Source of the DNA: Paramoeba atlantica
Taxonomy: Eukaryota > Discosea
Assembly (NCBI GenBank): GCA_977017575.1
Contig: CDRNVI010000109.1
Coordinates: forward strand, 1 to 48,265
Length of the DNA stretch: 48,265 nt
Direction: 5' to 3'
The notes beneath the pieces were generated by a model. The model saw nothing but the letters and a program-made list of their open reading frames with translations. It made no database searches and had not been told where the DNA came from. Both the position numbers and the translations under genes were made by a program. This document shows positions 19,234 through 30,137 of this stretch, piece after piece (position 1 is the stretch's first letter; the number at the start of each line of letters is the position of its first letter).

Positions 19234-22200
19234 TGTACCTTGTTGTTGTTTTTTCGTTAAACTTTACAAAAACTTTATGGTTGTGCTAACGCGCTCCAAA
19301 CTTGCAATGCAGCACTCGACCAACGAATCCAATATCGACCCACAGAGCGACTGGAACGAAATACACTACCCTACACCAATTCTACCTCAAGTGTCGAAGA
19401 AATGGAAAGGAAAAGTAGGTAGTCTAAAGGGCAAAGGTCTAAACGAGATTATGGACAAAAGCAGCGACATTCACGACAACTCCACAATTTCAGACGAAAT
19501 GAACATCGAACCGCGAGAATGCATCACACGACAAGAATCACGACAAAGCAAACCACGGAAAATCAAAGTTATCATCGGAGACTCACGACCTTCGGATCAA
19601 ACAAGCTCAGATATGCAATCGAAGTCTCCCCAAATAACTGAAAATGCGCCGCAAAATGAAGACGACATGTCAGCGGACACCGATGGCCTAAGTACCTCAT
19701 CTGAAACAATGTCATCCGACGATCTGTGTATGAGTGAGCACACGAAGTTTGAAAGCGACAGACCAAGTTCAAGACATTGTATCAGAATGGGGCCGCGGTA
19801 CTCAATGCGAGATCCTTTGGAACTTCCGCTACGGAGAAGAAATTTTTTATTCTGTCGGCGAAGTAGTGTCCCGCGTCTCAAGGAAAGGTCAGGTTCGTAT
19901 AAAGATTGCGTACTCCCCTGCTGAAGGACAAACCGGACCCCAAGGAAACCTCTTTCTTCCACAGTCTGACAAAGCGCGAGTCTTTCAAATCTGTGCTACG
20001 AAGATAAATCGAATACCAAGCAAAGGAGTAAACACGCTAAATTTTCCGGAGAGCATGTCAGAGACGACGAAGGAATCCGACACGCACAGAGACATGGATC
20101 CACTTCCACCGCTAGCTCAAATAGAACCGTCCTTTGCTGTACATGTGGTTTCAATTTTCAGAGAGACAATTCGCGAATATCCTCATTTACAACTTCTGTC
20201 CGAAAAAGAAACCCTATGGCACAGGTTCCTAAATGCTCCGAGAGATGCTTTGACCACTGTGAGGAAAATGCTAATGCGAACACAAGCCACGACTCACGCG
20301 CCGAAAAGTAAAAGTAAATATGAATACAACGTCGACAAGCTCAGCCAAGAAGAACAAGAAGAGTTAGAAACTGACTGCCGAGCGATCCGCAATGCTTTAC
20401 GAACGGCAAAAGCAGGAAACCTAGGCAAAGCAACGCGTATTCTCGATAACGTCTACAAACAATCACCCCTGACTGTCGAAGAAAAAGTTTCTCTTCTAAA
20501 AAGTCTCCATCCTTCCGGGAAAACGCCTCAAATGCCGATGAGTGTTGACTTTCCGCGCATTGGAATTGTTGAACGAGACGAACTCCTCTTAGCGGCCAGC
20601 AAATTGGCAAAGGGTGCTTCCCCAGGACAGGTTTCAGCGAATCGATGTTGCGACTTCTCCCCGACGATGAAGAATGCAGCATTTGCTTATGCCACATGTT
20701 TCGCGACGTGATCAATGGCGACATTCCAAACTCGGTGCGTGATCGACTCACAAGATGCAGATTAGTAGCTTTGCCCAAACAAATAAATAAACTGCGCCCG
20801 ATCGCTATAGGAGAGACCATCCTTAAAGTGTGTGGCATCATTCTTTTGCAACGACATGAAGACGCGCTTAAAAAGCACTTTCAAACCTTCCAACGAGGCA
20901 TACTACAAAAGAATGCGTGTGAGCAAATTGTGCATGAACTGATAGAAGAATACGAGGCAGACCACAAGATCGTCACAGTCGATTACACTAACGCATTCAA
21001 CACACCAAACAGAATCGCCATTGCAGAAACTCTTCAAAAGCATGATGTTTTCAGACCATTTATGCGCCTCTTTTTCCTAGAGTACTCCGAGCCATCTGAT
21101 CTTCTTTTCTTTGCTGACAACACACTCTATTCAACAATCAAAAGCACACCTGGGGTACGACAAGGTTCAGCCCTCTCATCTCTCTACTTTTGTAGCTTAA
21201 TACATCCCATCCTAGCTGAAGTAGCCGATCTTTTTCCTGAAGTCACGATCCGAGCATATATGGACGACATCACGCTTTCATCTCGAAACACTTTATCCCT
21301 AGAAGCCGCTTTCCTCCATCTTCAAGAACTTTCTAAAGACTTATCACTTGATGTCAACTGCAATAAAACAGAGTGGTTTCAGAAAGGAGCAAAAAACTGT
21401 CCATTGGCATTGCAGAAAGCTGGTCTATCGTCACCGGAGAAATCTGTCAAGATCCTAGGCGCCTACATAGGGGAGAATGAGGACGTTAGTGAAAAGCTCG
21501 TACGACAGTCAGTAAAGCATGTATGTCTTTTTCGACGTTTGCAAATCATGGGCCCAAGCAATCTTTCGTTAGCAATGTTGCAACGATGCACGATTCCACG
21601 ACAGGATTACTTTTTGCGCGTCCACAAACCAGCAGCTACACTGAAAATTGCTGAATGCTTCGATGTTGAAATATCAAGAATTATCTCACACTGGTTTCTC
21701 GCCACAGGTGACTCACTCCGCCTCGCAACTCTACCGCAAAAAATGGGAGGTCTTGGTCTCACTCAGTCCACTTTAAAGCAACGGTACTTTTTTGAAGCAG
21801 CCAGACGATCTATTGATGAGCATAAAATATCCACTAAAGCTCCGGTAGGTCACAAGCTGTTGAGAAAGTTAGTGGCGTTACTTTGAATCCGATGAAAAGA
21901 AAAACTAAGGCCTCTAAAGCAATTCGCGAAGAGCAAACAAAAGTGCTGTCAGAAATCAAAGCAAACAAGCGATTAAGTGAAGTCATTAGCAGAACAAAGG
22001 ACTCGAATTCACACTTGGTCTCCACTAATGATTACATCAATCCCTATCTTTTCCGATATTCCACAATGATGCGATTGGGGATATCACTCCCGAAAGCCAT
22101 TGTCCGGGATGCGGGTCACAGCAAGAAGGAAACGGTCTTCTTCATCATGTTGCGGGCTGCGCACAATGTTCAGGTATGAACACCACGAAGAAACACACAC

Positions 22201-22760
22201 ACCTGATCCGTTTGCTTTCAGATTTATGCACCAAGGCTGGGCTCCCTCACGTGGTCGAACCTCGAGTACATGCTTCATTCTATTGCACAAAGTGCAAGGC
22301 AAGTATTTCTGCAGATGCAGCTGAACGACATGCGTGTAGAGCGCGTCGGATACGTTCTGGTCCTGACTTGGGAATAATGTGGCCTCACCAGGGAGAGATA
22401 TTGTATGACGTAACTGTTGTACATACTTGTACGGTGTCAAATGCAAAGTTCACCCCTGAACAACTAATGGAAAACGCACTGGCCAGGAAAAATAAAAAGT
22501 ATGTAGAACAGAATGGTTTGGAACCAGAGGCGTTCAAATGCTTAGCGGGGACTGATTGTGGGCTTCTCCATGAAGACACTAAAAGACTCATCTCTGTTTT
22601 AGCAGCACGGGCACACCTCAATCCTAAAGACACACGCGATGCCTTCCGACTAGCAGTTGAAAAATTCAATGCATACACAGTTGTATGCCAACTAAGAGAC
22701 GTGATCCCACACTGCAACTGGATAGGCGGACTAAGTAACTAATCTTTCCTTAAACGGTTT
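19234..22760 (+). mobile_element. LINE-B: nearly complete R2-like non-LTR retrotransposon
   Basis: About 3.5 kb with one long ORF region: disordered acidic/serine-rich N-terminus, reverse transcriptase, CCHC finger and restriction-like nuclease. A TTGTTGTTGTTTTTTCG leader precedes the first ATG. The 3' end after 22742 has a short untranslated part with repeated ACTAATCTTTCC. No clear poly(A) tail or target duplication was found. Confidence 0.82.
19277..22742 (+). CDS. LINE-B polyprotein: reverse transcriptase and restriction-like endonuclease (about four frame switches)
   Basis: N-terminal about 170 residues are polar and Ser/Asp-rich. Around 20,400-20,640 comes the pre-RT region KATRILDNVYKQSPLTVEEK and KLAKGASPGQ. 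RT motifs: RCRLVALPK, LRPIAIGETILKV, VTVDYTNAFNTPNR (first catalytic Asp), GVRQGSALSSLYFC, AYMDDITL (catalytic DD), NCNKTEWF, VKILGAYIG. The thumb has LPQKMGGLGLTQSTL. Then the zinc finger CPGCGSQQEGNGLLHHVAGC (22101-22160, C-x2-C-x10-H-x4-C) and nuclease core GPDLGIMW ... ILYDVTVVHTC. Shifts occur near 19740, 20640, 21880 and 22095; catalytic residues are all kept. No AP endonuclease and no RNase H, as in R2-group elements. Confidence 0.85.
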
Positions 22761-23410
22761 TATTAACACAACTAATCTTTCCCAGTAAACGCAAACTGAG
22801 CACTTTACTTTACTTTATGGTTATTTTCCTGAAGGACAAATATCACAATGACAAAAATGTAAACTTGTGTTAGTAATTATACTCGGAAAGTCAGGTAATC
22901 GTTCAGACGAAATATATGATTTTATTTTATTGAACATTAGAAACAATTTCCATAAGTTAAAACTTTTTGCAAAAGTTAATAAAGCTTTTGCTTTACTTTG
23001 CAACTCGAAAATTTTGGACCACCACCCTTCCCTTTACATAATTAGAAGAAAAAATTAGCAAAATCAAAATTTTCGAATAATCGCCCCTTTGCACAAATGA
23101 TGGCGAATATATCTAAATATAGTTAGTTACCTTCGTCAAAAAAAAAAAGATATTTTATTTATAAAAGGATTTTCTGCACTCGATAGTGCCCGCAAAAAAA
23201 AAAAAAAAAAAAGTTGAATGCCGTTAGCGAGGTGCGTTAAAAAAAAATAGGAAATCTTTAACGGTGAATTTTGAATACACGATAAATCAAGAATACCACA
23301 ATAGTGTTCATTCATTAACAAAAGAAATACGAAGAAATAAATGTAAGATCAACCTTTTTGTAAGATCAACCCTTTTGTATGAGTACTCATCGAAGGTGTT
23401 TTTGACTTTT
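22761..23410. other. AT-rich stretch without a recognisable gene
   Basis: Low-complexity A/T sequence including an A-run of about 18 near 23195. Short ORFs on both strands have no recognisable motif. It may contain the unrecognised 3' end of LINE-B. Confidence 0.5.
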
Positions 23411-23497
23411 GGAATATTGCGACGAGCGGGTTTTAACTCGCCGTCTGAGCACCATGTGCTTCAAACTTTGAATTATTGCCACTCCGCCACCTCCGCC
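23411..23497 (-). mobile_element. SINE family 1, tRNA-like head only
   Basis: Contains only the box A/box B portion of the SINE (minus strand GGCGGAGGTGGCGGAGTGGC to CGTCGCAATATTCC). A short insert separates it from the LINE-C end. Confidence 0.8.
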
Positions 23498-24731
23498 ATC
23501 AGAACCTCATCAGAACTTCTCTTCTTCTCTCTCATTTTAAAAACCATATTCCTTTTCCTGCATATTGGAAGAAAGAAACGGACGCATGTGAGCATGCGTT
23601 GTTGTTCCGTTTATTTCCTGGAGATGCAGAATAAAATGTTGAATCACATCTTCTCTAGGCATTTGGCAACGGTCCGCGAGCGCGTATAGTAGATTGCGTG
23701 TGTTTTTATGAAGTGCCCCTCCGGCGAGCATCGGTATGCATTCGAATTGTCCTGATTCGATCAAACCTGATGCGACATAGGTGTTTTGCTTGCGGGAGAT
23801 CGCGTCACGCATGAGTTGGGGCGCCTTTTTGCCTTGATGCGATGGGGCCGATTCGTGAACCACGGTAAGGTCATACCAAACTGAAAATCATCCCAGAAGG
23901 TCATAGCATTTTTCTCCAGAAGCCCAGTAGATAACAAGGTCTGGACCTGTGCGATGCATGCGTAGTACACTTCTTCATGTGCTCATTTTTAAGATGTTCG
24001 GCGATTGTTTCGGAGCACTTCATACACTTGTAAGATGTGAACTGTCGTGGTTCGCGTTCAGCCGGCAATCCTGCTTTGAGGCACAGTCCATATCTATAGC
24101 GTACGAGGGCATTGTGCTTAGTTGTAGTGTTGATTCCCGGACATTTCGTACATGCAGGGATGTGCCGCAGTGCTGGGCTGAGTCATATGTGACTTGACTT
24201 GGTAAGTTCGGATGTGGTAGATTGAATCGCGGCAGTATGGCGAAAGTGAATTGCTGTGAAGGAACGAATCATGCAGTGTACATCAGCCACTCGTGGTTCC
24301 CCTTTTCGCTTGCGGACAGGATGGCAGACGCCGTCTTTGTGTTCAACATGAGACGTGTACGAATGTTTTCGTGATATAACGCAGTGTTGGCCTTAGAGTC
24401 CGTAATCGAATTCTCGCCGACGGGTTTAGGGGCCGCTAATGAGCACCCCCGAGCTGGAATAAGATTAAAGTGCTCAAGAGAGATGCCTTTAGAGGTCTCG
24501 TATGCCGTTTGACGAAAGGGTTCTGTCGGACTCAGGCCTACGCCACCTTTCTTTAGTGGCAGCCGCATCCATGAAATTTGCTCGGCAGTTAGCTTGCCAA
24601 ACTATGACTGTAATACGCTGTTAACCTTTTCGTCAAAATTTCTGGTCAGGTCAAGGGAGGCTTGTGGGGGGTGCACCCTTATGTGGTAATTTTGCCTTAC
24701 ATTAACGCTTTTCGATAGTAACCGTAGTGAA

Positions 24732-24878
24732 ATTGCGGTGGTTGTATAACTACCGCTCTACCCTCGATTGCGGTGGTTGTAAAACTACCGCTCTACCCTC
24801 GATTGCGGTGGTTGTAAAACTACCGCTCTACACTCGATTATTGCGGTGGTTGTAAAACTACCGCTCTACACTCGATTA
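24732..24878. repeat. Four tandem copies of the FB terminal hairpin (35-40 bp unit)
   Basis: Each unit is ATTGCGGTGGTTGTAAAACT ACCGCTCTAC[C/A]CTCG, itself a hairpin (GCGGT-G-GTT / AAC-T-ACCGC). Units start at 24732, 24767, 24802 and 24839; the first has TATAAC in place of TAAAAC. Two such units are also seen at 44511-44578, and single ones at 17640, 18171 and 32850-32880. Confidence 0.92.
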
Positions 24879-25752
24879 TTGAAAAAAAAGTGAACAAAAA
24901 CAGTGAAAATATAAAGAGGAACACAGTAATATAATAGAAGAAAAAAATATAAAAGGGGGCTCCGGTGGTCCAAAACTGAAAAAAAATTTTGAAAAAAATG
25001 GGGGGTCCATGGGGGGGGTCCAGGGGGGGGGGTCCAGGGGGGGGGGGGCATGGTCGATCAAATTTTTTCGAAAAAATTAGTTTTCGAAAAAAAACCGCAG
25101 AAAGGGTAGCCGGGGTCTTGGAGCGCATTTTCCACCCCCCTACCCGGGGGTGACCCCCCCGCGTATCCGCAGGACGGGTCCGCCAAGTTCGGATTTTTTC
25201 GGAAAAAAAAATTTTTCGAAAAAAAATTCAACTTGGCGAAAAAAATGACAAAAAAAATATTTTTCCAAAATCGTTTCCCCTATTGTATTTTGATAGTTTG
25301 GGACCTACACTAGCTTTCTACGCAGTTGTTTTCGCAAGGTATCACTTCTTCGAACTGTGGTGCGCCCCTCAAAATGACCCACTTTTGACTAAAAAAGGTG
25401 AAAAAGTATTTTTCGGACCTAAAGGGGCATTTTTGTGTCGAAAGAATGGTATGGTTGGAGTCGTATTCTCTACCCAATACGTTCGGTAGGCTTTCATTCA
25501 TGCCTGCGAGTGATTTCCCACGCGCAAATGTCGGATTTAGTGCTCTGAGAGCAAAAATATGCGAAAATGACCCCATTTGTACCCGAAATTCGGCTATTTT
25601 TGGCTATAATCTTTCCGTTTTCCAGGCTAAATTTTCTTTTTTAGGCTCTTCGTTAAACGCGGCGGTAGTTTTCAACGCGAAGCGCGAAGCATGAGTGACT
25701 TCTAAGTTGAAAGCAACCACCGCGTTTAACGAAGAGCCTAAAAAAGAAAATT
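24732..25752 (-). mobile_element. Foldback element FB, copy 6 (complete)
   Basis: The fullest example of the family: four terminal hairpins; AAAAGTGAACAAAAACAGTG and TATAAAAGGGGGCTCCGGTG; a G-rich core of (GGTCCAGGGGGG)n type at 25003-25050; the CCACCCCCCTACCCGGGGGTG hairpin; body; and the terminal palindrome at 25631-25752. About 1.0 kb, no gene. Inserted in LINE-C. Confidence 0.88.
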
Positions 25753-26661
25753 GAAAAAAAAGTGAACAAAAACAGTGGAAATATAAAGGGGAACACAGTA
25801 ATATAATAGAAGAAAAAAATATAAAAGCGGGCTCCGGTGGACCAAAACTGAAAAAAAAATTGAAAAAAATGGTGGGTCCATGCGGGGGACTCCAGGGAGG
25901 GTCCAGGGGAGGGTCCAGAGGGGTGGTCCAGGGGGGGGTCCAGGGGGGGGACCAGGGGGGTCATGGTCGAGCAATTTTTTTCGAAAAAATTAGATTTCGA
26001 AAAAATACCGCAGAATGGGTAGCCGGGGTCTTGGCTCGCATTTTCCACCCCCCTACCAGGGGGTGACCCCCCAGCGTATCCGCAGGATGGGTCCGCCAAG
26101 TTCGGATTTTTTCGGAAAAAAAAAATTGAAAAAAAATTCAACTTGGCTAAAAAAATGGTAAAAAAATTATTTTTCCAAAATCGTTTCCCCTATTGTATTG
26201 TGATAGTTTGGGAACTACACTAGCTTTCTACGCAGTTGTTTTCGCAAGGTATCCCTTCTTCGAACTGTGGTGCGCCCCTCAAAATGACCCACTTTTGACT
26301 AAAAAAGGTGAAAAAGTATTTTTCGGACCTAAAGGGGCATTTTTGTGTCGAAAGAATGGTATGGTTGGAGTCGTATTCTCTACCCAATACGTTCGGTAGG
26401 CTTTCATTCATGCCTGCGAGTGATTTCCCACGCGCAAATGTCGGATTTAGTGCTCTGAGAGCAAAAATATGCGAAAATGACCCCATTTTTACCCGAAATT
26501 CGGCTATTTTTGGTTATAATCTTTCCGTTTTCCAGGCTAAATTTTCTTTTTTAGGCTCTTCGTTGAACGCGGCCGTAGTTTTCAACGCGAAGCCCGCAGC
26601 ATCAGTGACTTCTAAGTTGAAAACAACCACCGCGTTTAACGAAGAGCCTAAAAAAGAATTT
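25753..26661 (-). mobile_element. Foldback element FB, copy 7 (tandem, no terminal hairpin)
   Basis: Follows copy 6 directly in the same orientation, sharing its palindrome as boundary, and starts at TTGAAAAAAAAGTGAACAAA. It has a G-rich core at 25873-25965 with seven or so GGTCCA-type units, and a palindrome at 26541-26661. A short filler (CTTAACCCTTAACTTAAGGG and GGGGAAAGTGGGG) separates it from LINE-C sequence. Confidence 0.88.
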
Positions 26662-27318
26662 TTAACTTAACCCTTAACTTAAGGGAAAGTGGGGAAAGTG
26701 GGGAGTAAGTTAGCTCCCATGGCCTCCAGCCTCCGGAAAATGGTGTCATATTTTTCGAGTTGATGAACTAATTTCGAACTGACGGATTGATTCTCTCCAA
26801 CAAAGGCACCGAGAAATTTGGCGGCTTTAGCTTCTGTTGAAGTGCCTTAACACTCTAGACTACCAGGTATTGCGATGTCATTCTTGCCGGTGAACCAAAC
26901 GCATTTTTGGCATGACAGCTCTATTCTTTTCTCCTGAAGAAGTACCTTAAACCGCTGGAAAGCCGTGCTAATGAGCGCAGGATCTTTAGAAGCAAAATTT
27001 ACGTCATCGATGTATGCGTAGATATATAGTTCGGGAAATTCATGTGCCATCGTTTCCAGCAATGGCTGGAAAAACGTACAGAAGTATAACGTAGATAACG
27101 ATGAACTCTGTCGGACCCCTGCTGTGCTATTAACCATTCCATGGAGGTTGCCACTTGAACCGTAGAATATCAACTCCGAGCTCTCTGAATATTCGGTGTG
27201 AAACAGTCTTTGGAATGGTTTCATCTTGTGGAAGGCAAACATTGCTTTCGCAATGTCGCCGGGTGGGGACGTTAAAGGCATTCTTGACATCCAGAGAAAG
27301 AATTGCATGTCCGTCACA

Positions 27319-27870
27319 CAACTCTCCCTTTCCCCCTCTTTTCTTCTACTGGTGTAGTTCTCTGTGCCGCGCAGGTGTGCCATCCTAAAAAAGTGGTCCG
27401 AAGAACTGCCCGTCACCGCCCTCATAAACCACGGGCATTGCGTGGCATGCATGCTCGACGCCAATTGGAGAACCCTAGAGGTTCCGCTGAGAGGAGAAAC
27501 ACGACCGTGAGCACACTGAACGTGACGACACTAAAGCTTGAGGGGGAAGACGAGTTTTCCCTTCGAAGATGCACTCGTCTTTGAATTCTCTTTCATGATA
27601 GAAAAGGTGGCCTACATTATGTGCTTACAGGAAACTAGGTATAAATTTTCCAAGGATGTTCACGAGGATAGAATTATTTATAGGAAGGTCGAATATTTGG
27701 GGCATAGGTTTCATGTATACCTTCAGTCTGTCACAGGCGCGGATTCATACAACGGCATGGCTATCGTTAGACGAAGGATACTAGGAAATGTGTGGAAGGT
27801 GAGTGGGAATCATCTTGTTTCGACATCTTGGAGTTATAACTATGCTACGTCAAAGATATACGTCAAGTGA
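27319..27870 (+). mobile_element. APE-type LINE fragment (relative of LINE-D), 5' end
   Basis: Reading frames on the plus strand include VTTLKLEGEDEFSLRRC, then in another frame IMCLQETRYKFSKD (catalytic Glu of an AP endonuclease) and SYNGMAIVRRRILGN. These parallel LKLKGEDEFSLRKC, LGLQETRFRFPS and AYNGMGFVSTFPLSK in LINE-D (minus strand near 36,400-36,640). Only the first about 120 residues are present; it ends where LINE-A2 begins. The 5' 140 bp may be its untranslated leader. Confidence 0.7.
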
Positions 27871-29638
27871 TGTCGATCATCTTGGAATACGTGGGGAGAA
27901 ACACATCGCCTGGCCTGGTGAGCCCCCCTCCGGGACCTCGATTGCCAAGACTGTGCTCTCGTTGGGGTGCCAAAGAGGCATGCCCGCAGAAGGAGGAAAA
28001 ATGTTCAACCAGGGAATTGTGCCGGTTTATTATACCTTGTCCGTGTTTGCACACGAGTGCGTGATCCCCTTCAGGACCCAGAGGGAGTTTGCATTCGTCC
28101 GAGGGACATGGACGAGTTTCTCCGTATACATACACCCCCAACCAACATAGACACAAGGTTCGAAACTCCGCGGGTTTGAATGCATAGCCCAGGTCCTTCG
28201 ATGGGGTGACGAACGCCCAACTGCTAGCCCCTTTCCCTGATTGTGATACCCATCTGGTTCGCGTTCGTGTATCAGTGGAACTGTATGCTATGTTAAACTC
28301 CCTTTCCCCTATAGCGCGGATGATATCTTTCTGACGTGGGATGATACTTTCTTCCCATTCTGGCGGGTCAAGGTCAGCGTCTAGGTCAAGGTCAGCGCCC
28401 AACGGCGGGTCAGTATCTAAAAGAGGTTCGGTGTCCGATGGCTCGCGGGCTGTATCGACCTTTGTGGAAGAGTGAATGGATGGCTTTGGGGGAAAAGAGG
28501 GATGTGATCGGTCACGCTTTTGGGTGGTGGGGCAAAGGAAACAACCCGTTTCGGGATCTACGTGAGTGCCTCCGGCTTTTGCGTTCACGTCGTTGACGGC
28601 AGGTGAAAAACCTTCCGCGTCCAGTGGATTCCATCCGTCCTTGCTTGCGAGTACATTTCCGATGAACGCAGACCGAAACCTCCGCGTCTGAAGAGACTCG
28701 GAGGATCTTCAGGCGTTGGATCTGAGCGCGGGCAGGGGCGTTCAGTGGGCAAAGTATTTCCTCAGCTGTGCTCAACAGTGAATTGTCTAGATGTTCGCAA
28801 ACGCGTCGTATGCATTGTGGGGGTGTAGGGCGTAGACCAGTTGACAAAAGCCAGCACATTGTCGTACCAGTGCCATGTCGACCTGCGGGTCCTCAATTAA
28901 ACAGGAAGCAACTAACGTATCTTCTGCTGGTTCGATCGCATTGGTCATGAGGTGTTCGGCGCAGTGTTCGTGGGATCCGATAGGGCTTCCTAGGATGTCG
29001 AAATTTCCTTCTGTGTTTTGCTTGTCTTTTGGTATATCTGGGAAAAGAGATGTTTGGTGTGCAGATGAGGGTTGTGTGATCTCGCATTTCTTGCTATTGA
29101 GGTGTAGTCCCTGACCTGGTCCGAGGTGATCAAGTATGTCGAGAGCTTTTCCTACTTCTTCTTCTTTCCCTATAAAAACTCCACCATATAAATACCATAG
29201 GTTTAGAAGAAGTTCCGTGTACGACTGAATTTGTTTGGCAACCTCCAACATAACTAAGGAAAAGGGAAGAGGACCGAGGGGATCTCCCTGTTGTACCCCT
29301 TCCGCGGACGGTACGAAACGGTGCCCGTAAGTTAAGCTACTGGTTTCGACGTAGCTCCATTCAACCCATCTAGACAATTCCGGGAAGTGCTCTCTGGTGA
29401 GACTGATGCATGCGTCACGGCTAACGTTGTTAAATGCGTTGGGCAAATCAACTTTGCATAACTAAGTTTGCATACTATATCGGAATTTGTTGTGTTAGTG
29501 TCCATTGAAAGCCTACAAAGGTGAATGATACGTTCTGCCCCTGCTCGGGTGGCCACTCCATATTCTTGTGCTTCAAAGTATTTCCCTGCTTTCATTCGCA
29601 CACTACTGCATGCGGCCTTGGAGAGGTGGAGCCTAGAG
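27871..29638 (-). mobile_element. LINE-A copy 2: RT and start of the restriction-like nuclease
   Basis: Minus-strand RT: EYGVATRAGAERIIHLC, CKVDLPNAFNNVSRDA (first Asp), GVQQGDPLGPLPFSLVM, then WYLYGGVFIG where a canonical WYLDDG is expected, so the catalytic DD appears lost. Then LNSKKCEI, FRRGGFGLRSS, a long acidic linker with repeated DLDAD/DTDPP, and the LINE-A C-terminal domain: TRTRTRWVS, CPSDECKLPLGPEGDHALVC (CCHC), GNRGPGGG, RPGDVFLP. It stops before the rest of the nuclease. Frame switches are present. Closely related to the copy at 16225-18162. Confidence 0.8.
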
Positions 29639-30032
29639 GTGGAGGTGGCGGGGTGGCAATAATTCAAAGTTTGAATTATTCGCACATGGTGCGAAGACGG
29701 CGAGTTCAAACCCGCTCATTGCAATATTCCCGGCGGCCTCACTCTAAGAGGCTGGGCTGAGAACCGACTAGGCCCAGTACTCGGAGGACCGTCCCGGACC
29801 CTTCCCTCAGGGAAACAGTTCCCTTACCCGGCGTACACCACTTGGGTGTGCCGTGTTGACGTACAGTTCGTCGACGCAGCGTGTTGGCAACAGCACGTTG
29901 GTGCCGCCTTGGACAAGCGTAAACTGGTAGAGGACGTCGGCCTCGGAACTTCCAAATCTGTCTGTGAAGGGTCTGGCTTGCCAGTGACCATCCGGAGCAA
30001 TCCGGAATGATTTGGTTTTTTTTGGATTGGAA
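29639..30032 (+). mobile_element. SINE family 1, full length
   Basis: tRNA-like head GGTGGAGGTGGCGGGGTGGC with box B GGCGAGTTCAAACCCGC, the standard body, and end CAATCCGGAATGATTTGG plus T-tail. The anticodon-arm region carries an insertion relative to other copies (TTGAATTATTCGCACATGG). Confidence 0.9.
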
Positions 30033-30063
30033 AGGAAAAATGAAAATCAAGGTACAGAAACTG

Positions 30064-30137
30064 TATCTTGTGTGATGCATGCGTCCCGTAGTACACTTCT
30101 TCATGTGCTCATTTTTAAAACGTTCAGCGATTCTATG
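30064..30137 (-). mobile_element. Short LINE-C fragment (nuclease region)
   Basis: Minus-strand protein IAERFKNEHMKKCTTGRMH matches IAEHLKNEHMKKCTTRMH in LINE-C copy 1 (23949-24010). About 70 bp, placed exactly against the left limit of the Helitron. Confidence 0.8.

Larger units (their letters stand above)
23537..27318 (-). mobile_element. LINE-C copy 1: R2-like retrotransposon split by two FB elements
   Basis: On the minus strand, RT motifs occupy 27318-26690 (DGHAILSLDVKNAFN first Asp, GVRQSSSLSTLYFC, AYIDDVNFAS catalytic DD, SCQKCVWFTG, AKFLGAFVGENQS, FRRLEAMGAN). The element resumes beyond the FB block at 24731 (SLRLLSKSVNVRQNY, LPLKKGGVGLSPTEPF). Next comes the nuclease region: IAEHLKNEHMKKC, TGPDLVIYW, YDLTVVHESAP, and the C-terminal helical part ending at 23537. 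It is co-linear with LINE-B throughout. The 5' part is lost at 27318. Several frame switches are present. Confidence 0.8.

Noticed and set aside
19277-22742. Group II intron or retron for the RT genes
   Set aside because: RT motifs, CCHC finger and restriction-like or AP nuclease domains match non-LTR retrotransposons. No maturase domain, domain V structure or msr/msd region is seen.
25310-25694. Pairs of 88-98 residue ORFs on both strands in every FB copy (for example MGSFSHIFALRALNPTFARG)
   Set aside because: They recur only because the repeat recurs. Both strands are open at once, length varies, and no domain or codon pattern supports translation.
26662-26700. Telomere-like repeat (CTTAACCCTTAACTTAAGGG)
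   Set aside because: Only one near-repeat of TTAACCC in a short filler; no array.
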